IMG/VR virus record: IMGVR_UViG_3300039106_000528
Coordinates: 1 to 26,250 of that record
Length of the DNA: 26,250 nucleotides
Strand: one strand, 5' to 3'
Source of the DNA: a virus
Shown: piece by piece, positions 12,286 through 17,212 of the stretch
Layout of the letters: each line of letters starts with the position of its first letter
Position numbering within the stretch: the stretch's first letter is position 1
The notes under the pieces: model-generated
Database searches by the model: none
Told to the model about the DNA's origin: nothing
Seen by the model: the letters and a program-made list of their open reading frames with translations, nothing else
Made by a program: the position numbers and the translations under genes

Positions 12286-12593
12286 TAGTCCTCGATCCAC
12301 TCATCAGGAATATCCTCTGCTGGCTGGATAAACCAATTAAGGTGGTGTTGATCTACGATAGCCCTTGCTGGCGCTTGCGTTTCTCCACGGTATAGTATCT
12401 GAAAGTTACCAACCATAGGCATATCTATCATTCGGTCATAGTCCTCATCATAGTATGCGTCAATAGCATCTATGCAAGGTTGCACCATCTCTGCGGGTAC
12501 TGGAGGATAGTGATTACCTTTAAGGTGATAAAGTAATTGTGTTTCCAAGTCTAGCGTTGTCTCTGCTAATCCTATTGCTGTTACTGATCCCAT
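12285..12593 (-). CDS. 102-aa conserved-type actinophage protein
   Basis: The segment TQLLYHLKGNHYPPVPAEMV (18-37), then IDAIDAYYDEDYDRMIDMP and a C-terminal ARAIVDQHHLNWFI, is a recurrent actinophage plan (LLYHL-x-x-NHYPP; A-x-AI-x-x-HHLD). No biochemical function is known to me. It is in the middle of the six-gene operon 13051-11921. Confidence 0.75.
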   Translation of the reverse strand: MGSVTAIGLAETTLDLETQLLYHLKGNHYPPVPAEMVQPCIDAIDAYYDEDYDRMIDMPMVGNFQILYRGETQAPARAIVDQHHLNWFIQPAEDIPDEWIED

Positions 12594-12594
12594 A

Positions 12595-12732
12595 TTATCT
12601 ACCTTCCCAATCTTCGATTACGCCGTCAATAGCATCGTTTATGTCTGCTTCAAATAATTCTAATTCATCTGCACTCATCTTATCTATAAGGGTTGAGTCG
12701 TGATTAGACTTCCAAGTGATAGGGTCTTTCAT
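12595..12732 (-). CDS. 45-aa acidic small protein
   Basis: Reads MKDPITWKSNHDSTLIDKMS then an acidic helix (ADELELFEADINDAIDGVIE). TAATG overlap with the upstream gene; the next ATG follows the stop by one base. Function unknown. Confidence 0.55.
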   Translation of the reverse strand: MKDPITWKSNHDSTLIDKMSADELELFEADINDAIDGVIEDWEGR

Positions 12733-12941
12733 TACTTTACCTTTACCTCTCCGTTACGATAAAAAGTCTTAGTGTACATCTTACCTGTTGGGTCTGACAA
12801 GTTATAGGTTGCGTATTCATATGCGCCACCAAAGTCCACGCACTTATTCCAAGCGTCTACGGCTTCTAGCATATCGCTAACACGCATAGTATAAACAAGT
12901 ACTCCGTCATACGAAGTAGTTAGTGAGTAGTTATATTCCAT
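12732..12941 (-). CDS. 69-aa beta-rich small protein
   Basis: Begins MEYNYSLTTSYDGVLVYTMR and ends KMYTKTFYRNGEVKVK. AAGGAAAC ribosome site; TAATG overlaps on both sides. A match to the PafBC-like motif (TTGTCAGAC, 8 bp, TAAGAT; 12778-12800) lies within its codons but has no clear target. No family is recognised. Confidence 0.6.
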   Translation of the reverse strand: MEYNYSLTTSYDGVLVYTMRVSDMLEAVDAWNKCVDFGGAYEYATYNLSDPTGKMYTKTFYRNGEVKVK

Positions 12942-13051
12942 TAGTTTCCTTCTTTCTTTACAATAATACTAGCAGAGAGGGCTGACAAGGCTTCTACCTT
13001 GCTTGCTTCTCGTTGTGCCTTTACATATTCTTTAAACTGATCTAGGTTCAT
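12941..13051 (-). CDS. 36-aa small protein
   Basis: The peptide (MNLDQFKEYVKAQREASKVE plus ALSALSASIIVKKEGN) is one long helix. It has its own AAGGAAG ribosome site and ends in TAATG with the next gene. Its codons overlap a PafBC-like promoter at 12966-12988, so it may be partly a by-product of that element; the ribosome site argues that it is translated. Confidence 0.5.
   Translation of the reverse strand: MNLDQFKEYVKAQREASKVEALSALSASIIVKKEGN
12966..12988 (-). promoter_or_regulatory. PafBC-like promoter inside 36-aa gene
   Basis: TTGTCAGCC, 8 bp, TAGTAT; about 25 bases upstream of the ATG at 12941. Confidence 0.5.
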
Positions 13052-13082
13052 AGACTTCCTTCTTTCTTAAGTTGATATTTAT

Positions 13083-13105
13083 ATCCTATCACCTATCACT
13101 GACAA
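13083..13105 (-). promoter_or_regulatory. PafBC-like promoter of 36-aa gene operon
   Basis: TTGTCAGTG, 8 bp, TAGGAT. A full match to TTGTCRGTG-N8-TANNNT. Confidence 0.7.
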
Positions 13106-13131
13106 ATGCTAATTTCTAGGGGGTTTTGGGG

Positions 13132-13147
13132 TGTGATCTTAACCACA
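13132..13147. promoter_or_regulatory. Crp-like site 4
   Basis: TGTGATCTTAACCACA; centre about 63 bp upstream of the predicted transcript start. A DnaA box (13158-13166) lies 10 bp further upstream. Confidence 0.6.
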
Positions 13148-13157
13148 CGTAAAGGGT

Positions 13158-13166
13158 TGTGGATAA
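13158..13166 (-). other. DnaA box
   Basis: TGTGGATAA on the plus strand, i.e. TTATCCACA on the minus strand. Confidence 0.55.
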
Positions 13167-13194
13167 CCTGTGGAGGACACGCCGGGCCAAACTT

Positions 13195-13217
13195 TGAGCA
13201 GTTTTAAATCTTGCTCA
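13195..13217 (-). terminator. Conserved 3' stem-loop, copy 4
   Basis: TGAGCA, 11-nt loop, TGCTCA, 11 nt after the stop of the 64-aa gene; a GGCCCGGCG island follows at about 13178. Confidence 0.5.
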
Positions 13218-13227
13218 GGATTTTTAT

Positions 13228-13422
13228 TTAATTTAGGCTAGGAGAAAACTCATCACGATTACATGCAGTGATAAAAACATCTGGTTTAAAATTTGGATTA
13301 TCCTCTGCAAAGTATCCAGCAAACTCATCAACCAAATCGTGATAAGTAAATTCATCACCGATTAAATCTTTATACGATGAAAGAATTTGAGCAACGATTA
13401 CATAGTCTTTGCGAGTCATCAT
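13228..13422 (-). CDS. 64-aa helical protein
   Basis: Begins MMTRKDYVIVAQILSSYKDL and resembles small phage proteins with a YxxVAxxL start and an AxFAxxFxxDNPxFxxxxFxxAC pattern (here EFAGYFAEDNPNFKPDVFIT), known from several phages as an uncharacterised 60-70 aa protein. TAATG overlap with the upstream gene. Confidence 0.65.
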   Translation of the reverse strand: MMTRKDYVIVAQILSSYKDLIGDEFTYHDLVDEFAGYFAEDNPNFKPDVFITACNRDEFSPSLN

Positions 13423-13628
13423 TAGTCGGCCACCTTTAGAATTGCATAAGTGCCCCGCTCATTTATTTCATCTAGTGCAGGTTTAAGAGTTGGTACTAGC
13501 AATTCTTTTAGCATTGACTCAAGCATTAGCACTTGGTCAATTTTTGAAAGTGTAAAGAAGCGTTGTGCTACTGGGTGAGTTTCATCAAATTCTGTAACGA
13601 ATTTTAGTGTGTGCTCTACTTTTTTCAT
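13422..13628 (-). CDS. 68-aa small protein
   Basis: Begins MKKVEHTLKFVTEFDETHPV, then a helix (DQVLMLESMLKELLVPTLKP). An AAAAGGAACAG ribosome site precedes it. A PafBC-like promoter lies upstream at 13701-13723. Function unknown. Confidence 0.6.
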   Translation of the reverse strand: MKKVEHTLKFVTEFDETHPVAQRFFTLSKIDQVLMLESMLKELLVPTLKPALDEINERGTYAILKVAD

Positions 13629-13645
13629 TTTCTGTTCCTTTTCTG

Positions 13646-13789
13646 TTAGTTGTTTTCAGGTGTTGTGAATAGTTGTACGCAAGCGCACTGTACAAGTTTA
13701 ATTGTATCGCCTACCACCGACAAGGTAGCAAGGGTATCGCACTCATCGCATAGGGTTATATATTGCAATTCATCAGATAGGTTGCTCAT
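13646..13789 (-). CDS. 47-aa CxxC small protein
   Basis: Contains CDEC (14-17) and CAC (34-36), a possible metal site. A strong GAGGAGAAC ribosome site precedes ATG at 13789, which overlaps the upstream stop. Codons 22-30 (TLSVVGDTI) coincide with a PafBC-like promoter that would drive the next gene. Confidence 0.55.
   Translation of the reverse strand: MSNLSDELQYITLCDECDTLATLSVVGDTIKLVQCACVQLFTTPENN
13701..13723 (-). promoter_or_regulatory. PafBC-like promoter inside 47-aa gene
   Basis: TTGTCGGTG, 8 bp, TACAAT. A full match, with G at the purine position. Target: the 68-aa gene at 13628. Confidence 0.65.
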
Positions 13790-13950
13790 TAGTTGTTCTC
13801 CTCAAATAGTTCTTTACATTTATTAGGGTTTTCCCAATGGGCTTCGCCCTCATGGTATAGTGCAGGTGCAAGCACTACCTGACCGCATGGGCAAGTATTC
13901 ATCATGCCGAGGGGATAGTGAGTAGCCTTAGCGAAAGTAGTTCGTCTCAT
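13789..13950 (-). CDS. 53-aa zinc-binding-like protein
   Basis: CPCG (20-23), a His pair near 36-40 and C47 (NPNKC) could form one zinc site. TAATG overlaps on both sides. No family is recognised. Confidence 0.55.
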   Translation of the reverse strand: MRRTTFAKATHYPLGMMNTCPCGQVVLAPALYHEGEAHWENPNKCKELFEENN

Positions 13951-14174
13951 TACTCACCAACCTTAACTGCAATAGTCGCATAGAAATCTTTCTGAGGTAG
14001 ATCACCTTTATAGTATGGTGGGCGCACCTTGATTAGATAAGCCTCATAGTTCTCACCATACCAAATTGAGGGGCGAGGTTCTGCCCATGTTATCATTCCG
14101 CTGATATTGCGAGAGTCTGAACGGTAAAACTTTCCGTCTAGTAGTTCTACGATAGAGTATTGTTTAGTTGCCAT
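13950..14174 (-). CDS. 74-aa beta-rich protein
   Basis: The frame opens at GTG 14183, but ATG at 14174 (MATKQYSIVELLDGKFYRSD) has the AAGGAAGTG ribosome site at proper distance. The sequence is beta-rich with many aromatic residues. It is preceded by two PafBC-like promoters and two Crp-like sites in tandem. Function unknown. Confidence 0.65.
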   Translation of the reverse strand: MATKQYSIVELLDGKFYRSDSRNISGMITWAEPRPSIWYGENYEAYLIKVRPPYYKGDLPQKDFYATIAVKVGE

Positions 14175-14203
14175 TATTAGCACTTCCTTTTCTTTATATA
14201 ACT

Positions 14204-14226
14204 ATTTTAGCAGTTATGGCTGACAA
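14204..14226 (-). promoter_or_regulatory. PafBC-like promoter (proximal) of 74-aa gene
   Basis: TTGTCAGCC, 8 bp, TAAAAT. Confidence 0.6.
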
Positions 14227-14263
14227 ATACAAATTCAAATTCGGACATATCAGACATATTTTG

Positions 14264-14279
14264 TGTGAGGTTAATCACA
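14264..14279. promoter_or_regulatory. Crp-like site 5
   Basis: TGTGAGGTTAATCACA, a full TGTGA-N6-TCACA match, centre about 74 bp upstream of the predicted start. An ATTCGGACATAT element (14239-14250) lies between it and the promoter. Confidence 0.65.
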
Positions 14280-14304
14280 TTACTTATGGCGTTATTTAAT
14301 TGTT

Positions 14305-14327
14305 ATAGTAGCAATACTAGCAGACAA
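14305..14327 (-). promoter_or_regulatory. PafBC-like promoter (distal, degenerate) of 74-aa gene
   Basis: TTGTCTGCT, 8 bp, TACTAT. Only the TTGTC core and spacing are kept. Confidence 0.4.
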
Positions 14328-14373
14328 CTTCCAGAAATGCAAATCGACACGCCGTAATTCGGGAAAGTTTTTA

Positions 14374-14389
14374 TGTGTTTCTTATCACA
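14374..14389. promoter_or_regulatory. Crp-like site 6
   Basis: TGTGTTTCTTATCACA; upstream of the distal promoter by about 83 bp. Confidence 0.55.
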
Positions 14390-14422
14390 TGCGACACGCC
14401 CGACTGCGCCGGGCCGCCCCCG

Positions 14423-14512
14423 TTATTCTTTTGCAAATAAATAAATAGAAACAAAAAAACTAATTAGTGAAAAAAATAAAAGTGCATTACCACTTGCGAA
14501 AAAGTTACTCAA
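14423..14512 (-). CDS. 29-aa single-pass membrane peptide (TTG start)
   Basis: The peptide starts MSNFFASGNALLFFSLISFF and continues VSIYLFAKE: one hydrophobic helix of about 18 residues. TTG at 14512 overlaps the TGA of the 57-aa gene (TTGA), typical coupling. Similar in size and design to the peptides at 513-599 and 16406-16483. Function unknown. Confidence 0.5.
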   Translation of the reverse strand: MSNFFASGNALLFFSLISFFVSIYLFAKE

Positions 14513-14682
14513 TTATTTTTCTCCAATTCTAAATCACTTTTAAACATTTCAAAGATTCTTTCTCTTTCACTATCCGCAAGGCTTGCCCATAGGTAACCTG
14601 CTAGATAGTGAACGCCAGTATCCTTATCGTTTCCACGAATTTTATTGCATACGGCTAAAACTTCTTTTGTTTCAATATTCAT
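14509..14682 (-). CDS. 57-aa helical protein
   Basis: Begins MNIETKEVLAVCNKIRGNDK, with a helical middle (AGYLWASLADSERERIFEMF). An AAAGGAG ribosome site is at the end of the upstream gene; TAATG overlap. No family is recognised. Confidence 0.6.
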   Translation of the reverse strand: MNIETKEVLAVCNKIRGNDKDTGVHYLAGYLWASLADSERERIFEMFKSDLELEKNN

Positions 14683-14858
14683 TATTTAACTCCTTTGATA
14701 TGTCCTGAGATACCAAGAGCGTCGCAAGACACTTGCAAGGTAATTGCTTTAGGTAGCGCATTAGGTAGCGCCTTGATATAGTTGTCAGCAAGAGAAGCGG
14801 TAGCAAACTCCACACGCTTAGTGTTACCATTAAACGAAGTCAATTTTACTTGTACCAT
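14682..14858 (-). CDS. 58-aa protein, paralogue of plus-strand gene at 15661
   Basis: Starts MVQVKLTSFNGNTKRVEFAT and ends VSCDALGISGHIKGVK. The plus-strand gene at 15661-15834 has the same frame (VTLTSMLGNTK ... VTCDLLGIDGYLQGV) and length, so the two are diverged copies on either side of the strand switch. A small ubiquitin-like or ferredoxin-like alpha/beta fold is possible. TAATG overlaps on both sides. Confidence 0.65.
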   Translation of the reverse strand: MVQVKLTSFNGNTKRVEFATASLADNYIKALPNALPKAITLQVSCDALGISGHIKGVK

Positions 14859-15016
14859 TACTTAGTACCTACTTTCTTGATTTTATCTGAATACATAGCG
14901 TCAGAGGCGCAATACAATTTGCATTGGCAATTAGTTAAACCTATACGGTTATTCCATAAGATATGGCGATTATATTGCTGAATATAACCTAAGTTATGAG
15001 TGAGGATATTAGTCAT
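14858..15016 (-). CDS. 52-aa Cys-containing protein
   Basis: Begins MTNILTHNLGYIQQYNRHIL; the middle CQCKLYC (30-36) could bind metal. AAAGGGTC ribosome site. First gene after the PafBC-like promoter at 15069-15091, leading a five-gene unit. Function unknown. Confidence 0.6.
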   Translation of the reverse strand: MTNILTHNLGYIQQYNRHILWNNRIGLTNCQCKLYCASDAMYSDKIKKVGTK

Positions 15017-15068
15017 TATTTTGACCCTTTCTAGTTTAAGGTATTTCCTTAACTTTCTTTATATGATA

Positions 15069-15091
15069 AGTATAGCAGGGGGGTCTGACAA
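15069..15091 (-). promoter_or_regulatory. PafBC-like promoter, leftward, of divergent control region
   Basis: TTGTCAGAC, 8 bp, TATACT. The Crp-like site 7 lies about 78 bp upstream of its start. Confidence 0.65.
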
Positions 15092-15132
15092 ATGGACTTG
15101 GACATTAAGGGGTAATTCGGACATATGGGATA

Positions 15133-15148
15133 TGTGATAAGGCTCACA
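15133..15148. promoter_or_regulatory. Crp-like site 7
   Basis: TGTGATAAGGCTCACA, full match. An ATTCGGACATAT element (15115-15126) adjoins it, as at site 5. Confidence 0.65.
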
Positions 15149-15158
15149 TTTCATAAGA

Positions 15159-15202
15159 TCACCCTGTGGATAACTTAAAGTCACCCTGTGGATAACTAAA
15201 TT
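15159..15202. repeat. Two 22-bp direct repeats carrying DnaA boxes
   Basis: TCACCCTGTGGATAACT occurs twice, 22 bp (two helical turns) apart; each copy holds a perfect DnaA box (15165-15173 and 15187-15195). They sit at the centre of the divergent control region. Confidence 0.65.
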
Positions 15203-15214
15203 TTGGCCGGGCTG

Positions 15215-15230
15215 TGTGATGTAACTCACA
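15215..15230. promoter_or_regulatory. Crp-like site 8
   Basis: TGTGATGTAACTCACA, full match, also fits TGTGA-N2-TA-N2-TCACA (the GlxR form). Centre about 74 bp upstream of the rightward start. Confidence 0.65.
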
Positions 15231-15267
15231 AAAATAAATTACGACACGCCCGAGAAAAGGGGTCAAA

Positions 15268-15290
15268 ATGTCAGTGGTAGGTGCTAGAAT
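15268..15290 (+). promoter_or_regulatory. PafBC-like promoter, rightward
   Basis: ATGTCAGTG, 8 bp, TAGAAT. Only plus-strand copy; drives the three-gene unit 15338-15834. Confidence 0.65.
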
Positions 15291-15337
15291 ACTATGTATA
15301 GAAGGTTAAAATATAACCTAAAGAAAGGTGGTCTAAA

Positions 15338-15511
15338 ATGACTACATTAGCAAAAACACAATACCTACTAACTTGGGTTGGTTCTAATATGGGTTGGACA
15401 GGTACTATCCAAGCCCTATGCGAAAGCGAGACTAAGGCTTGGGATTACCTAAGCCAAAAGGTTTTAGAGGGTTGGGTAGTCCTAGAGACTACTCTAGAGG
15501 AGGTTAAATAA
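15338..15511 (+). CDS. 57-aa small protein
   Basis: Begins MTTLAKTQYLLTWVGSNMGW; the later part (ESETKAWDYLSQKVLEGWVV) is helical and resembles a short winged-helix or helix-turn-helix, which is tentative. Ribosome site AAAGAAAGGTGG. First gene of the rightward unit. Confidence 0.6.
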   Translation: MTTLAKTQYLLTWVGSNMGWTGTIQALCESETKAWDYLSQKVLEGWVVLETTLEEVK

Positions 15512-15664
15512 ATGACTATCACTTACACACTTTGGCAGGGTAGCCAATTACTAGCAGTAAACCAAAAGGCTAACAAGCCAGAGGAGATCCTAGCGGTTAT
15601 CGCAGAATTAAATAAATTGGGTAAGGGATTTACCTATATGATTAGAGAGGTAGACACTAAATGA
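15512..15664 (+). CDS. 50-aa small protein
   Basis: Reads MTITYTLWQGSQLLAVNQKA, then NKPEEILAVIAELNKLGKGF and TYMIREVDTK, a compact beta-alpha-beta sequence. A GAGGAGG ribosome site is at the end of the upstream gene; the stop overlaps the next ATG (ATGA). Function unknown. Confidence 0.6.
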   Translation: MTITYTLWQGSQLLAVNQKANKPEEILAVIAELNKLGKGFTYMIREVDTK

Positions 15665-15834
15665 AAGTTACATTAACATCTATGCTAGGTAACACTAAAG
15701 ATATTAACCTTATGACTAAGCAAGAGGTTTATGATTTTATTGACCTATACAAAACAACACTAAAAGAAAACCAGAGAGTTAAGGTAACCTGCGATCTGCT
15801 TGGCATTGACGGTTATTTGCAAGGTGTCTCCTAG
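15661..15834 (+). CDS. 57-aa protein, paralogue of minus-strand gene at 14682
   Basis: Reads MKVTLTSMLGNTKDINLMTK ... VTCDLLGIDGYLQGVS. Shares N- and C-terminal blocks with the product of 14682-14858. Last gene of the rightward unit, followed by a GC-rich hairpin (about 15841-15862) and a T-rich stretch that may end transcription. Confidence 0.65.
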   Translation: MKVTLTSMLGNTKDINLMTKQEVYDFIDLYKTTLKENQRVKVTCDLLGIDGYLQGVS

Positions 15835-15840
15835 AAATAG

Positions 15841-15880
15841 GAGCACCGCCTACGGGCGCACTATATTTTTACAATTTTAT
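15841..15880 (+). terminator. Probable terminator
   Basis: A small GC hairpin (CGCC, TACG, GGCG) is followed by TATATTTTTACAATTTTATTT. Confidence 0.4.
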
Positions 15881-15971
15881 TTATTTATATGTGTATCGTA
15901 CATCTTAGAAAAATATTCAGATTTTGGCAAAACCCAATTTTATAATTTTTCAGATTTTCCAGGGGATACGG

Positions 15972-15977
15972 TATAAT
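15972..15977 (+). promoter_or_regulatory. -10 hexamer, leaderless
   Basis: TATAAT exactly six bases before ATG at 15984; a weak TTCAGA stands 17 bp upstream. Confidence 0.55.
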
Positions 15978-15983
15978 AAAACC

Positions 15984-16148
15984 ATGGGCATACTAGATAA
16001 CCTAGAGAACGCATGGGATGAAAACTTTGAATTTGAAAGCTCATTCTACAAACCAGAATATCCAAACCTGGCTGTAAAAATATTTTCAGAAACCTGTTGT
16101 AATGGATGTAGTTGCAAAACCTCAAATGATCACAAACCAGAAAACTAA
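15984..16148 (+). CDS. 54-aa protein with CCNGCSC motif, leaderless
   Basis: Reads MGILDNLENAWDENFEFESS, then a C-terminal CCNGCSCKTSNDHKPEN with four Cys in six residues. The frame opens at 15924, but the TATAAT before ATG 15984 decides the start. Could bind a metal ion. Its codons and surroundings carry CCAAACC/GGTTTG repeats like those in the origin tract. Confidence 0.55.
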   Translation: MGILDNLENAWDENFEFESSFYKPEYPNLAVKIFSETCCNGCSCKTSNDHKPEN

Positions 16149-16215
16149 GGTTTTATAATATAAAGGTTTGCTATTTGCGACGGTATACAAACCATTTCCT
16201 GGTTGCTGGCTAAAA

Positions 16216-16413
16216 TCACCATTTTCCAATAGGACAACTAGCCTTATCTATAAGAGTCTTTAACTTCATAAAACAGCCACACTTCTTACAACTCTGGTTG
16301 CCTTTGCGAAAGAACTCACATCCTTTACAAATAGCCAAACGCTCAGCAGCAATATCTTCTGGTGCTCTGGGAGATCCATTTATAAGATCCCAGGGTTTGG
16401 CATCATCAGACAT
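16216..16413 (-). CDS. 65-aa zinc-binding phage protein (CxxC...CxxCGCFMxLK)
   Basis: Residues 29-32 are CKGC and 42-47 are CKKCGC, followed by FMKLKTLIDKASCPIGKW. This exact plan (CxxC, about 9 residues, CxxCGCFMxLKT, CPxGKW) recurs as a small zinc-binding protein in many tailed phages, including cyanophages. The function is not established. Its ATG overlaps the stop of the membrane peptide upstream. Confidence 0.8.
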   Translation of the reverse strand: MSDDAKPWDLINGSPRAPEDIAAERLAICKGCEFFRKGNQSCKKCGCFMKLKTLIDKASCPIGKW

Positions 16414-16483
16414 TTTTAAATATCCAGAGAGTTAACAAACCTACAAGAATAATCGGCAATGTGCAAAATAAAATTATATCCAT
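16406..16483 (-). CDS. 25-aa single-pass membrane peptide, leaderless
   Basis: The sequence MDIILFCTLPIILVGLLTLW plus IFKNV is one transmembrane helix. TATAAT (16490-16495) lies exactly six bases upstream. It overlaps the zinc-protein start by 8 bp, giving a two-gene leaderless unit. Third peptide of this kind in the window. Confidence 0.55.
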   Translation of the reverse strand: MDIILFCTLPIILVGLLTLWIFKNV

Positions 16484-16569
16484 AAACCTATTATAGCCCA
16501 TATGGAGCATAGGAGCCAATATTAGACACTATTGGGAGTGTGTCCCATATGTTGTCTAGGGGAGGTTTG

Positions 16570-16606
16570 TATACCCTCTATTTTCGGCTTTGTTGTATCC
16601 CGCCGA
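16570..16606. terminator. Hairpin between divergent genes
   Basis: TTTCGGC and GCCGAAA arms around a 13-nt loop, between the leftward peptide and the rightward holin-like gene. Could be a terminator or a leader element. Confidence 0.35.
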
Positions 16607-16647
16607 AATTTAAGACTGTTATCTTAAATAATGATATAATACTTTTT

Positions 16648-16914
16648 ATGACCGTACAGGACTGGGCTTCATTAATAGTAGCAATACTTACAATTTTATC
16701 TTCAATTGCTTTTGGAATTAAATGGCTTGTAAAACACTATCTCAGCGAACTTAAACCGAATTCGGGATCATCGCTAAAAGACCAGGTTTCAAGATTAGAA
16801 AATGCCATAGAGGAACAAAGAGTTGAATCTGAAAGATCTAGAATACGCCATGAGTCTAAAATTGACAAGATGTATGATATTCTTTTAAAGCATATAGATG
16901 CTAATAACAAATAA
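16648..16914 (+). CDS. Holin-like membrane protein with coiled-coil tail
   Basis: The frame opens at 16540, but TATAAT seven bases upstream supports ATG at 16648. The 88-aa product has one transmembrane helix (8-28, ASLIVAILTILSSIAFGIKW), then a charged linker and a coiled coil (about 45-80). This is the plan of small actinophage holin-type proteins. It is located 1.6 kb from the lysozyme-like gene. Alternative: a membrane anchor of another kind. Confidence 0.6.
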   Translation: MTVQDWASLIVAILTILSSIAFGIKWLVKHYLSELKPNSGSSLKDQVSRLENAIEEQRVESERSRIRHESKIDKMYDILLKHIDANNK

Positions 16915-17212
16915 CTCTATATATATTATATACTTAATATCTTAAAACCTTTTTACAGTATATTCTTTTCTTTATATATTTTAAGTATACACTATCGATA
17001 CCCTGGACTATTAGGATAAAACGGACATTTGTAACTATTCTTATTATAACAATTTGATAACAATTTAATACTATAACTTTTTGTTATAAGAATCCTTAAT
17101 AACCTGGTTTTAAATAAATAATAAGATATAATCTTAGTGCTAGCACTCAAGTTGCCTACCCCACCCCACTGCTCTTGAGTGTTAGCCTTATTTTATGGTA
17201 TAATCAATTATT
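16915..17212. other. AT-rich non-coding region with two large inverted repeats
   Basis: No gene is seen. There is a long AT-rich stretch, an imperfect inverted repeat with arms TTCTTAT-TATAACAA and TTGTTATAAGAA (about 17037-17091), the 13-bp-stem hairpin at 17139-17186, and a TATAAT eight bases before the ATG of the next gene. Confidence 0.5.
17139..17186 (+). terminator. Strong 13-bp hairpin, likely terminator or attenuator
   Basis: GCTAGCACTCAAG and CTTGAGTGTTAGC pair with one G-U, loop of 22 nt (TACCCCACCCCACTG core), then CTTATTTTAT. It insulates the tail operon from upstream transcripts. Confidence 0.55.
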
